Assembly (NCBI GenBank): GCA_963931105.1
Contig: OZ007004.1
Coordinates: 434,001-498,000 of the forward strand
Length of the DNA stretch: 64,000 nucleotides
Source of the DNA: UMGS1590 sp900552455
Lineage (GTDB): Bacteria; Bacillota; Peptococcia; Peptococcales; Peptococcaceae
Reading direction: 5' to 3'
Every line of letters begins with the position of its first letter. Position 1 is the first letter of the stretch. Both the position numbers and the translations under genes were made by a program. This document shows, in pieces, positions 26,416 to 35,031 of this stretch. The notes beneath the pieces were generated by a model that did no database searches, had not been told where the DNA came from, and saw only the letters and a list, made by a program, of their open reading frames with translations.

Positions 26416-26444
26416 AGTATAGAGGATAATCCGAGGAAAGTAAA
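26416..26444 (-). promoter_or_regulatory. promoter of the met operon
   Basis: TTTACT (26444-26439), 17 bases, TATACT (26421-26416) on the minus strand, about 20 bases before the aptamer. Bases 26445-26523 hold no other recognisable signal. Confidence 0.7.
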
Positions 26445-26523
26445 GGGAAATGTGCCAAACTTAGATAAATCCCGCTTATATTTATGCACGCGCACAAAGT
26501 CACGCCGCATTTCCAACTAACTC

Positions 26524-27363
26524 TCAGGCTCGCTCCAACTCATGCCGCGTCAGCTGCTCATAATGCTTATAGAGCGCGCCAAAGCGGTAGCGATAATTCC
26601 GCTTCCACGGCTTCGCCTTCCCGCAGAAATGGAGGATCGCCGTGTGCGCCATCACCCAGTCCATTTCAACCTCACCTCCAGAGGTCACAAAATAGCCGTG
26701 ATAATCCCGCGCGTCGTAGTTCCAGCACACATCCGAAAGCGGCAGCACACGATCGCCAAAGAGGGCATTCAGCATGTCCTGATCCGGCAGGATGAGCGTA
26801 TTCATATGCGCTGCGGCGTAGTCGAACAATTCCTGCGGCACGATCTCCTGCCGGCAGCGCGCGAGATCCATGAGCAGCACACCGGAATTAAAATAATCGT
26901 TCTCCACGCCCAGCCGCACACGGTTCACACTCGAAACCAGCTCCGTTTTCCCTGTGTGCGCACAGGCTGCAAAAAGATGGCCGTCCAGCTCCGTCTCCCA
27001 GAGCGGGCGCAGAGGATTGATGACGAGAATGTCCGGATCGAGATAGAGCACGCGCTCCACATCCGGCGGCAGAAGATGACCAGCCAAGAGCCGGTAATAC
27101 ATTTCTTGAGGATATTGTTTCGTCACCGGCGCTTCGGCGAAAAGTGATTCATCCACCGCTACCGACGAAAATTTCCAGCCATAAGCATCACAGCGCCGCG
27201 CGATCTCATTCAGCTCCGACCGTGAAAGCGAACGATGCATCAGATAGACACAAAAATCCTCGTCCTGATTGTTCAGACGAATCGATGTCAGCACCACATG
27301 GAGCCGCGGCAGATAGTTTGCGTCGAGGGTAAAAAGTAAATTGATCCTATTCATTTTGTCCAT
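26524..27363 (-). CDS. family 8 glycosyltransferase
   Basis: 279 residues from the ATG at 27363 (AAAGGATC upstream). GT8 (galactosyl/glucosyltransferase, LgtC/WaaI-like) retaining enzyme. Diagnostic segments: NLLFTLDANYLPRLHVVLTS, the metal-binding DPD in RVLYLDPDILV (about residue 100), DYFNSGVLLMDL, LPDQDMLNALF and the C-terminal ILHFCGKAKPWK. It uses a UDP-sugar donor; the acceptor is unknown. No other surface-polysaccharide gene is nearby, so it looks like an isolated modifier. It has no membrane segment. No clear terminator separates it from the met promoter. Confidence 0.88.
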   Translation of the reverse strand: MDKMNRINLLFTLDANYLPRLHVVLTSIRLNNQDEDFCVYLMHRSLSRSELNEIARRCDAYGWKFSSVAVDESLFAEAPVTKQYPQEMYYRLLAGHLLPPDVERVLYLDPDILVINPLRPLWETELDGHLFAACAHTGKTELVSSVNRVRLGVENDYFNSGVLLMDLARCRQEIVPQELFDYAAAHMNTLILPDQDMLNALFGDRVLPLSDVCWNYDARDYHGYFVTSGGEVEMDWVMAHTAILHFCGKAKPWKRNYRYRFGALYKHYEQLTRHELERA

Positions 27364-27424
27364 GGTCGATCCTTTCTCTTCTCTAAAGATAGCATAATAT
27401 TTTTTCCCAGCCTGCATACCATCA

Positions 27425-27479
27425 TAAAATAAAAAGGTATTGAGTAAAGCGACGCAAAAGCGGCGAATTGCTCAATACC
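27425..27479 (-). terminator. terminator after ftsH
   Basis: Minus-strand stem GGTATTGAG/CTCAATACC enclosing a GC-rich inner stem, followed by TTTTTATTTTATG. Confidence 0.8.
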
Positions 27480-27520
27480 CACCTCCATTACTCATTTTTC
27501 ATTGCGCGAAGTGTAGAGCG

Positions 27521-29335
27521 CTAACGATTCAAAATCTCCATAAATTCCTTCCCAGTGATCGTCTCCTTCTGATAGAGATATTCTGACAGCTCGCGCAGCT
27601 TGTCGCGGTTTTCCAGGAGGATCTTGCCCGCTTTGTCGTGCTCGCGCTGCACCAGCGCAACCACCTGCTCGTCGATCTTCGTCTGGGTTTCTGCCGAGCA
27701 GGCCAGCGACGCATCGCCGCCAAGATACTGGTTTGTCACTGTTTCCAGCGCCACCATGCCAAAATCCTTGCTCATCCCATAGCGGCTGATCATCGCGCGC
27801 GCCAGCTTCGTCGCCTGTTCAATGTCGTTGGCTGCTCCCGTAGAGATCGTCCCCAGCATAACCTCCTCCGCAGCGCGGCCGCCTGTCAGCGTGGCGATCT
27901 TGTTCTCCAACTCCTCCTTCGTCATGATGTAGCGCTCATCCTCATCCACCTGCATCGTGTAGCCCAAAGCCCCAGACGTGCGCGGAATGATCGTGATCTT
28001 CTGCACCGGCGCCGAGTGCGACTGCAGCGCCGCAACCAATGCATGGCCAATCTCGTGGATCGCCACCGTCCATTTTTCCGAGTCCGAAAGGATCGCATTC
28101 TTTTTCTGGTAGCCCGCAATGACCACTTCAATGCTCTCTTCCAGATCCGCCTGCGTCGCAAATTTGCGCCCATCGCGCACCGCGCGCAGCGCTGCCTCGT
28201 TGACAATATTCGCCAGCTCCGCACCACTCGCACCACTCGCCATGCGGGCGATCTTGTTGAAATCCACGTCGCTTGCAACCTTCACCTTACGCGCGTGCAC
28301 CTTGAGGATTTCTTCGCGGCCTTTGAGGTCTGGCAGCTCCACTGGCACGCGGCGGTCAAAACGTCCCGGACGCGTCAGCGCAGGGTCCAGCGATTCCGGA
28401 CGGTTCGTCGCCGCCAGAATAATCACGCCGCTGTTGTCCTCGAAACCATCCATTTCTGTGAGCAGCTGGTTCAGCGTCTGCTCGCGCTCATCGTTGCCGC
28501 CAAAATTGCCCGCATTGCGTTTCTGGCCGATGGCATCGATCTCATCGATAAAGACAATGCACGGCGCTTTTTCCTTCGCCTGCTTAAAGAGATCGCGCAC
28601 CTTCGATGCACCCATGCCGACGAACATCTCGACAAATTCCGAGCCGCTCATCGAGAAAAACGGCACATTCGATTCGCCAGCGACAGCTTTCGCCAGCATC
28701 GTTTTCCCCGTCCCAGGAGGGCCCACCAAAAGCACGCCCTTCGGCATCGACGCGCCAATCTCCTTGTACTTCGACGGATTGTGCAGATAATCTACAATCT
28801 CCTGGAGATTTTCCTTCGCTTCGTCTTCCCCAGCAACATCCGCAAAGCGGATCCCCTCCGAGGATTTCACATAGACCTTCGCATTCGACTTGCCCATGCC
28901 AAACATCATCGAATTCGCGCCACCAGCATTTTTCATCAAGCGCTTGCTCATCCACTGCCCCAGCGCAAAGAAGATCAACAACGGAATCCCCCAGCTGATC
29001 AGAAAGCTCATCAGCGGGCTCATCTGCTCCACAATATCCGAAGAAAATTTCGCGCCGCTGTCGTAAAGCCGCTGTGTCAGCTGCGGATCGTCCATGATCC
29101 CTGTCTTATAGATCTTGCTCTCATCCTTATTCGTGAAAACAATCTGGTTTTGCTCCACCTCCACCTTGCCAATCTCGTGCTTCTCCGTCATCTGCATGAA
29201 CGTGCCATAGTCCACCTCCTGCACCTGACGCTCCGTCAGATACGGCATCGCAAACATATTCAGCAACAGCAGCACGATCAGCACAATCCCGTAGTAGAAA
29301 TACATCGGCCGCTTCGGATTTTTTACCTCATTCAT
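27521..29335 (-). CDS. ftsH: ATP-dependent zinc metalloprotease FtsH
   Basis: 604 residues. Two membrane helices (about 13-33 and 108-128) flank a short external domain. The AAA domain has Walker A GPPGTGKT (205-212), Walker B VFIDEIDAIG (261-270), pore motif FVGMG (238-242) and SRH ATNRPESLDPALTRPGRFDR. The zinc site is HEIGH (427-431), where HEAGH is commoner. It degrades membrane and short-lived cytosolic proteins. The start at 29335 overlaps the upstream coiled-coil gene by eight bases. The tilS-hpt-ftsH neighbourhood common in Bacillota is absent. Confidence 0.96.
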   Translation of the reverse strand: MNEVKNPKRPMYFYYGIVLIVLLLLNMFAMPYLTERQVQEVDYGTFMQMTEKHEIGKVEVEQNQIVFTNKDESKIYKTGIMDDPQLTQRLYDSGAKFSSDIVEQMSPLMSFLISWGIPLLIFFALGQWMSKRLMKNAGGANSMMFGMGKSNAKVYVKSSEGIRFADVAGEDEAKENLQEIVDYLHNPSKYKEIGASMPKGVLLVGPPGTGKTMLAKAVAGESNVPFFSMSGSEFVEMFVGMGASKVRDLFKQAKEKAPCIVFIDEIDAIGQKRNAGNFGGNDEREQTLNQLLTEMDGFEDNSGVIILAATNRPESLDPALTRPGRFDRRVPVELPDLKGREEILKVHARKVKVASDVDFNKIARMASGASGAELANIVNEAALRAVRDGRKFATQADLEESIEVVIAGYQKKNAILSDSEKWTVAIHEIGHALVAALQSHSAPVQKITIIPRTSGALGYTMQVDEDERYIMTKEELENKIATLTGGRAAEEVMLGTISTGAANDIEQATKLARAMISRYGMSKDFGMVALETVTNQYLGGDASLACSAETQTKIDEQVVALVQREHDKAGKILLENRDKLRELSEYLYQKETITGKEFMEILNR

Positions 29336-29762
29336 CTTTGTTCCTTTCTTCCTCATACTGCATATCCAGCGCCGTCGCCGTCGCCAGAAGCGCATAGCGC
29401 ATCGCCAGCGCCGCAAAATCGATCGCATATTCCGCATAGAGTGCCGCTTCGTCGCTCTTCGACGCACCGCCAGCCACAGCCGACCAGTTCGTCTTCAGCG
29501 AATCGTGCAGAATATCCGCCGCCCTGTGGCAGTATTCCAGCTGCACCTGCGACAACTGCTGACCCGTCAGAAAACGCATCGCCTTCGCACGGTTTTTCAG
29601 CTCCACGATCACATCCGCCCATTCCGCCTCCAGATGCGCGCGCGCCCTGCGCACCTCATCCGGATCCGCACTCTCAAGCTCCGCAATATGTCGCTGCATC
29701 AGCGCCGCCTTTTCCGCCAGATCTTCCAGCTTCGCTGAAAATAATCCAATATTTTGTTCCAT
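29328..29762 (-). CDS. conserved-looking helical protein encoded upstream of ftsH
   Basis: 144 residues, not recognised. It is almost entirely helical, with a likely coiled coil over residues 8-65 (KLEDLAEKAALMQRHIAELE, DEVRRARAHLEAEWADVIVE) and a second helical hairpin (ALYAEYAIDFAALAMRYALL). No signal peptide; acidic C-terminus EEERNKDE. AAAGGAGG lies nine bases before the ATG. The eight-base overlap with ftsH points to coupled translation, so it may be an FtsH-associated or stress protein (inference). Confidence 0.65.
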   Translation of the reverse strand: MEQNIGLFSAKLEDLAEKAALMQRHIAELESADPDEVRRARAHLEAEWADVIVELKNRAKAMRFLTGQQLSQVQLEYCHRAADILHDSLKTNWSAVAGGASKSDEAALYAEYAIDFAALAMRYALLATATALDMQYEEERNKDE

Positions 29763-29984
29763 AGGTGAAAACCTCCTTTATACCCACCGTTATACCACCA
29801 ATTCCCGCCGCGCACCACTGCCAATATCTCTCATCTGTCCTGACACATCCACCAATCCGTCAAATTTTTTGACAAACCACCCCAACTGTAAAACAAAATT
29901 TCTCCGCAACCCCACGTAGCGCAAACGCAACCATCAGTTTCTGGTAAAATCGCCCGAAAAAGTTTATCCTTATAATGAAAACCG

Positions 29985-29993
29985 TGCTACAAT
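29985..29993 (+). promoter_or_regulatory. extended minus-10 promoter of the XRE regulator gene
   Basis: TGCTACAAT, 28 bases before the ATG at 30021. The 29763-29980 stretch holds no other recognisable feature. Confidence 0.55.
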
Positions 29994-30020
29994 AAGAGCA
30001 AACCAAACGGAGGCGATCAC

Positions 30021-30779
30021 ATGACATTGGGAGAAAAGATCCGCACCCTGCGCAAAAATGCCGGACTCTCGCAGGAAGCCCTCGCCGAAAAGCTCGGCGT
30101 TTCCAGGCAAGCCGTCAGCAAATGGGAAAACGACAACGGCATGCCCGAAACAGAAAAACTCATCGTCATGGCCAAACTCTTCGACACCAGCCTAGACGAT
30201 CTCATCGGCGAAGAAAAGTCCGCGCCAACATCCCCCACCGCTGAAAACAGCACACAAACGCATATCGATCCCGCCGCCGTCACCCTTGACGTCGCCCGGA
30301 GCTTTCTCGATTACCAAAGCCATCGCCTGCAGCGCGTCGCGCTGGCTGCACTGCTCATCATCGGCAGCTCGGCGCTGGCGTTCAGCAGTTTTTCTGGCAT
30401 CATCATGCTCCTCTGGATGCTCATCATCATCGTCGCCGTCGCCCAGCTCATCCTCGCTTATGCCATCGCCGATCCCTACCGCGCTCTGCGCCACACGCCG
30501 CTCGCCCTCACCCCAGACGCGCGCACCGAACTCACCGGCCGTTTCACCGACGAACAGCCAAAACTGCAGCGTCTGCTTTTCTGCGGCATTTTCCTCGTCG
30601 GCGTAGGCTTCTGCCTAGCGCCGCTCCTCGCGACAAACGATCAACCGCTTACCGACGATCTCATTTTCGCCGGTGGCATGATCTTCGCCGGCGCCGGTGC
30701 CTACCTCTGCATCTACACCGGCGGCCTTCTGCGGACCTATCGCCAATTGCTCGAAACAGAACCCCTCACAAAGGAGTGA
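30021..30779 (+). CDS. XRE-family regulator with C-terminal membrane domain
   Basis: 252 residues. An N-terminal HTH_3 (residues 5-60: KIRTLRKNAGLSQEALAEKL, VSRQAVSKWEND) is followed by a linker rich in Thr/Pro and four membrane helices (about 108-125, 128-150, 185-207, 215-238). Such membrane-tethered XRE proteins often control the adjacent gene in response to envelope conditions. ACGGAGG is the ribosome site. It is followed six bases later by a lipoprotein gene, forming a two-gene operon. Confidence 0.85.
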   Translation: MTLGEKIRTLRKNAGLSQEALAEKLGVSRQAVSKWENDNGMPETEKLIVMAKLFDTSLDDLIGEEKSAPTSPTAENSTQTHIDPAAVTLDVARSFLDYQSHRLQRVALAALLIIGSSALAFSSFSGIIMLLWMLIIIVAVAQLILAYAIADPYRALRHTPLALTPDARTELTGRFTDEQPKLQRLLFCGIFLVGVGFCLAPLLATNDQPLTDDLIFAGGMIFAGAGAYLCIYTGGLLRTYRQLLETEPLTKE

Positions 30780-30785
30780 CCACCC

Positions 30786-31220
30786 ATGAAACGCATTTTT
30801 CTCCTCATCCCCCTGCTCTTCGCCCTCCTCGCATTTGCCGGCTGCAGCAGCGCAGATGACAGCGACATCTCTGCCAGCGATCTCGAAAAAGCCCAGGCCA
30901 TCGCCGTCATTGATTCGAACGGCACCACCCTCCAGGTCATCACCGATCAAAGCGAGATCAACAACTTCGTCACCAACCTCGACGTCGACCACTGGGAGCT
31001 CAGCGACCTTCCGTCAGACGCACAGATCATCGGTCAGTTCGGTCTCTCCCAGGAAAAAACCATCCACTTCGGTGAAAAAGAGCACGACGACACCCTCTAC
31101 GACGTCGCTCAGCTCACCCTCTACGACACCAAAACCCTCCGCACCCACCTCCTCGGCTTCGATTTTGACTTCACCCTGCCAGATGACGCCTACGAATATC
31201 TCGCAGCGTATTTTGCGTAG
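30786..31220 (+). CDS. lipoprotein of unknown function
   Basis: 144 residues with signal peptide and lipobox FAGC (Cys20). The mature part reads ASDLEKAQAIAVIDSNGTTL, then FVTNLDVDHWELSDLP and a C-terminus LGFDFDFTLPDDAYEYLAAYF. Not a recognised family, though the IxxIxVxxxNG-IxxFVxxLxxxxW pattern resembles small lipoproteins linked to XRE genes. Co-transcribed with the XRE gene. The last 96 bases of this gene recur at 39028-39116 beyond the transport cassette, which matters for how that cassette arrived. Confidence 0.8.
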   Translation: MKRIFLLIPLLFALLAFAGCSSADDSDISASDLEKAQAIAVIDSNGTTLQVITDQSEINNFVTNLDVDHWELSDLPSDAQIIGQFGLSQEKTIHFGEKEHDDTLYDVAQLTLYDTKTLRTHLLGFDFDFTLPDDAYEYLAAYFA

Positions 31221-31224
31221 AGCA
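31129..31224 (+). repeat. left copy of the imperfect direct repeat flanking the transport cassette
   Basis: Covers the last codons and stop of the lipoprotein gene. Its final 49 bases (31176-31224) match 39068-39116 with one mismatch. Upstream of that the match continues with small gaps to about 31129. Confidence 0.9.
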
Positions 31225-31230
31225 TACAGT

Positions 31231-31283
31231 AAAAGCAGTGTCAACCGCGTTTAACTAACGCCAATTGACACTGCTTTTATTTT
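31231..31283 (+). terminator. terminator after the XRE-lipoprotein operon
   Basis: Fourteen-base stem, AAAAGCAGTGTCAA (31231-31244) with TTGACACTGCTTTT (31265-31278), followed by ATTTTCC. A-rich 5' arm means it may also stop minus-strand transcription from the cassette. Confidence 0.85.
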
Positions 31284-31345
31284 CCTGCGTTGTCTTTTCC
31301 AGCGATCTGTCATGCGAAATATTTGCGCATTAACAACAGGTTCTA

Positions 31346-33121
31346 TCAGCAAACCTCAATCTCATTTGTGCGCTGAACACGCAGCTTCCAATTTGCAGAA
31401 GCCGTTTGCAGATCGACCAGTCTGTGATACAGTCCGTTTTCTTTCATTAATTTCTCGTGCGTTCCGTTTTCAACCACAGTACCATCCGCCAGGACAACAA
31501 TATTATCGGCAGCTTCCACCGTTCTCATTCTATGGGCGATGATAAGAACTGTCTTTCCTCTTACCAACCGAGATATTGCGTTTTGAATTTCAGTTTCGTT
31601 ATCTACATCAAGAGAAGCAGTGGCTTCGTCCAGAAGAATGACTGGTGCATCCTTCAACAGAGCTCGGGCAATAGAGAGCCGCTGACGCTCACCGCCAGAA
31701 AGCTTGGCTCCGTTTTCACCGATCACCGTCTGATAGCCGTCGGGGAGTTTTGAAATAAATTCATCACACTGCGCCGCTTTTGCCGCAGCAACCACCTCCT
31801 CGTCCGTAGCATCTTTTTTACCGATGCGAATATTTTCCATGATGGTGTTGTTAAACAGCACAACATCCTGAAAAACAATGGAGAAATTTTTCATCAGGGC
31901 GGTTGAATTAAGCGGAGCAATATCGGTTCCGCCCAAAAGGATTCTGCCGCCATCCAGAGGATAAAATTTGGCTGCCAGCTTTGCAACTGTGCTTTTACCA
32001 CCGCCGGACGGACCGACTAACGCTGTGACCTGCCCCTGCTTAGCAGTAAACGAAACATCCCGCAGTACCGGCTTGTCCTTTTTGTAAGAAAACCGAACAT
32101 GATCGAAAGTAATATCATATCCGTTCGTGTGAACTTTCTTTTCGCCAGTTTCTTCCGGATATTCTTCTATTTCTTTCAGGCGATTCACCTGAAGCTGTAC
32201 CGAAAACAGCTCCGCCATATTTGCCATCGCTCCGGAAAGCGGATCATACAGTCGAGAGGCCGCAATCAAGAATAGGATATACGTAAACAGAGTCGTATCC
32301 TCACTTACAACAAGGCTGTTGCCTACCACGATCACCGTTGCCAGACCAAGCCGCAAAAACATTTGCCCTGTGGCCAGCAAGCTCGCCGTTGTCGTTTCAG
32401 AAAAAATCTGCGCCCTTTCCGCAGCATCCATTTTTGCGTCCAACTTGCGGAGATACGTTTCCTCTTGATTGCAGGCTTTTATATCCTGCACGGTTTCCAA
32501 ACATTCCTGAATGCCTTCGGCCAATTCCAGTCTGGCGTTCATGTGTTTCTGGCCAAGTTTTTCCTGCCATTTCCGTGACAGAATGACGATTGCAAACGAA
32601 ATTGGAGCTACCCACAGAAGAGCCAGCCCCATTTGCCAGTTGAAAATCAGCAAGCCGATACAAACGATTCCTGTAGAGATAACGGCGCCGAAAAATTGCG
32701 GAATCGTATGAGAAAATGCGTGTTCAAAATTTGCACAGTCTCCCATGATTGTGCTTGTCAGATCAGCAAGATCGCGCTGATGAAAAAAGGTTAACGGAAG
32801 CGTGCGCAATTTTTCCGCAAGTCCGATGCGCCGTCTTGCACTTTCCTCATACGTTCCGAGATACGCTGCGGTGTACTGACAATAGTGGAATATAAAAACA
32901 ACAGCCAAGATCACAAGTCCAATCACAGTGTAAAAAGCAGTGCTGATCTCTGGTGCGCGCGTTCCCAGAACAGGTGCAAGAAACTGATTGAGGACATTAG
33001 CCAGAAGAATAACAGGAAACATAAGGCTGATATTTGCCAACACCGAATAGGCAATCCCTTTTACCAGATCTTTTGCGCCTTGATCGCTTAACGCATACTT
33101 CTTTTTCAGCGTTTTAATCAT
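31346..33121 (-). CDS. ABC half-transporter (permease-ATPase fusion), second subunit
   Basis: 591 residues from the ATG at 33121. Six membrane helices (about 20-290) then an ATPase domain: Walker A GPSGGGKST, Q-loop FQDVVLFN, canonical signature LSGGERQRLS, Walker B VILLDEATASLD and switch IIAHRM. It overlaps the end of the preceding half-transporter by eight bases, so the two probably form a heterodimer. The fold is exporter-type, but YbtP/YbtQ and IrtA/IrtB of the same fold import metallophores. With an ECF module and AraC regulator in one operon, an uptake role is plausible (inference). AT-richer than its surroundings. Confidence 0.88.
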   Translation of the reverse strand: MIKTLKKKYALSDQGAKDLVKGIAYSVLANISLMFPVILLANVLNQFLAPVLGTRAPEISTAFYTVIGLVILAVVFIFHYCQYTAAYLGTYEESARRRIGLAEKLRTLPLTFFHQRDLADLTSTIMGDCANFEHAFSHTIPQFFGAVISTGIVCIGLLIFNWQMGLALLWVAPISFAIVILSRKWQEKLGQKHMNARLELAEGIQECLETVQDIKACNQEETYLRKLDAKMDAAERAQIFSETTTASLLATGQMFLRLGLATVIVVGNSLVVSEDTTLFTYILFLIAASRLYDPLSGAMANMAELFSVQLQVNRLKEIEEYPEETGEKKVHTNGYDITFDHVRFSYKKDKPVLRDVSFTAKQGQVTALVGPSGGGKSTVAKLAAKFYPLDGGRILLGGTDIAPLNSTALMKNFSIVFQDVVLFNNTIMENIRIGKKDATDEEVVAAAKAAQCDEFISKLPDGYQTVIGENGAKLSGGERQRLSIARALLKDAPVILLDEATASLDVDNETEIQNAISRLVRGKTVLIIAHRMRTVEAADNIVVLADGTVVENGTHEKLMKENGLYHRLVDLQTASANWKLRVQRTNEIEVC

Positions 33122-34922
33122 GCTGCTCGTCCTCCTTTCGGATTTTCCACGCGATCTGCTTCTGATACGCCTGCCACATGGATGAATAAATGCCATCTGA
33201 CGCCAGCAGTTCTTCGTGGTTTCCCCGCTCTGCGATCTGTCCGTCCTTAAATACCAGGATGAGATCTGCGTCTTGAATCGTCGAGAGTCTATGAGCGATC
33301 ATCAGAACCGTTTTATTTTTCGTCAGCCGCTCAAAGGCAAGCTGTATTTGATGTTCGTTTTCTGCGTCTGCAAATGCTGTAGCTTCATCCAGCACGATAA
33401 TTGGCGCATCCTTCAAGATCGCCCTCGCAAGCGCAATCCTCTGATTCTCGCCACTGGAAAGATAAGTGCCGCCCGTTCCAACGAGCGTGTCGAGTCCATT
33501 CGGAAGCCGATCGATAATATCTCTGCACTGTGCATCGTCGACCGCTCTCAGAACTTCTTCGCTGCCAGCATCCGGACGAGCTGCTTTTATGTTATTCAGC
33601 AATGTATCTTTGAACAGGCAGGTATTCTGAAATACGAAAGCAACCCTTTTCATCAATTCCTGTTTCTCAATATCGCGCACGTCCACACCGCCAATAGCAA
33701 CGGAACCTGACTGAACATCATAAAACCGGGGAATAAGGCTTGCTGCCGTACTTTTGCCGCTGCCGGAGGCACCGACGAGCGCAACCGTTTTTCCTGCCGG
33801 GACCTCAAAACTGATATGATCTAAGGCTTTCTCTTTGGCACCGGGATAAGAAAAAGATACGTCCGAAAATACAATCGAAGCATCTACCGGGAGCATAGGA
33901 TGTTCTGGCTCTTTTAATGGTTTTTCCTGCAAAATTTCGTCCACTCGGCTGACTGCGCTTTTGGCCGCCATAAGCTGCTCACTGGCAAACATAATCCGGT
34001 TCATCATTGTTGCACAGACGGGAGTAAACAAGCTATAAAACAGAAAATCCAGTACAACATTTTCATAAGCCATCCATCCGCTGACTCCGGATAGAATAAA
34101 CATGGCAGCCGGAATAAGCAAAACATAGGTGCTGTTCAATGTTACTGTAAATCCAGTAAGAGGAATACGGCATTTCAAGGCATACCCAGAAGCAAATTTC
34201 TCATATTCTTCTATTGCAGCGTGAAAATTTTTGAAAGAATAAACAGTCTGCTGAAATACTTTCACTACAGGAATGCCGCGAATATATTCCACTGCCTCTT
34301 TATTCATTGTTTCCAGCGCCGTCATATACTTACCCATAAACTGCGCGTTATCTCCGCCCATCATCCGTTTCAGAAAAAGGACACTGATCCCCATAGGTAT
34401 CAGGCAGCAAATACCCAGCCGCCAATCAAAAAGAAAAATCAAAATCATGACAGCAACAGGCATAACAATGGCTCCAGTCAGGTCTGGCAACTGGTGGGCC
34501 AGAAACCCTTCTGTCAGTCCCGCATTGTCATCAATGATCTTTCGTAGCCGCCCACTTGCATTTTGGCTGAAATAGCCCAGTGGCAGCGTGACAATATGAT
34601 GGATTGCCTTTTTTCGCATATTGGTTGCTGTGCGAAATGCCGCCAGATGCGTGCAGTTCAGCGCGATAAAATAAACAAAAATACTCGCTGCCGAAAATCC
34701 AGCTGCCATCCACGCATAATGAGCACTTTCCGTTGCAAGAGATATATCCCCGGCAGTAAAAGCCCCGAGCAAGTCACGAACAACAAGCCAAATACAAACA
34801 AAAGGCAACATAGATAAAATGGTGCTGATCCCCGAGAGTACGCAACCCAAAACAGTCAACGCATGATAGTTCCCAGCATATTCAAACATGCTGGATAATT
34901 CTCCGTTTCTCTGCTTCTCCAT
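33114..34922 (-). CDS. ABC half-transporter (permease-ATPase fusion), first subunit
   Basis: 602 residues from the ATG at 34922 (AAAGGAG eight bases upstream); codons further upstream are not conserved-looking. Six helices then an ATPase with Walker A GASGSGKST, Q-loop FQNTCLF, Walker B IIVLDEATAFAD and IAHRLS. The signature reads LSSGENQR in place of LSGGxxQR, a common variant in heterodimers such as YbtPQ-like pairs, so one of the two ATP sites may be weaker. It lies 109 bases after the ECF ATPase gene. Substrate unknown. Confidence 0.88.
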   Translation of the reverse strand: MEKQRNGELSSMFEYAGNYHALTVLGCVLSGISTILSMLPFVCIWLVVRDLLGAFTAGDISLATESAHYAWMAAGFSAASIFVYFIALNCTHLAAFRTATNMRKKAIHHIVTLPLGYFSQNASGRLRKIIDDNAGLTEGFLAHQLPDLTGAIVMPVAVMILIFLFDWRLGICCLIPMGISVLFLKRMMGGDNAQFMGKYMTALETMNKEAVEYIRGIPVVKVFQQTVYSFKNFHAAIEEYEKFASGYALKCRIPLTGFTVTLNSTYVLLIPAAMFILSGVSGWMAYENVVLDFLFYSLFTPVCATMMNRIMFASEQLMAAKSAVSRVDEILQEKPLKEPEHPMLPVDASIVFSDVSFSYPGAKEKALDHISFEVPAGKTVALVGASGSGKSTAASLIPRFYDVQSGSVAIGGVDVRDIEKQELMKRVAFVFQNTCLFKDTLLNNIKAARPDAGSEEVLRAVDDAQCRDIIDRLPNGLDTLVGTGGTYLSSGENQRIALARAILKDAPIIVLDEATAFADAENEHQIQLAFERLTKNKTVLMIAHRLSTIQDADLILVFKDGQIAERGNHEELLASDGIYSSMWQAYQKQIAWKIRKEDEQHD

Positions 34923-35031
34923 AAGCAAGGCTCCTTTCACAATAAAAGACAGGATAGCAAGTGCCCTCCCATCTCTTATCATAGGATCATTCAGCTTTTC
35001 CTGCCTCTCCATTCCTGACGTATCTATCCAA

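Noticed and set aside
27638..29764. Plus-strand frame of 708 codons over ftsH
   Set aside because: Antisense shadow of ftsH; very Arg/His-rich, no family features.
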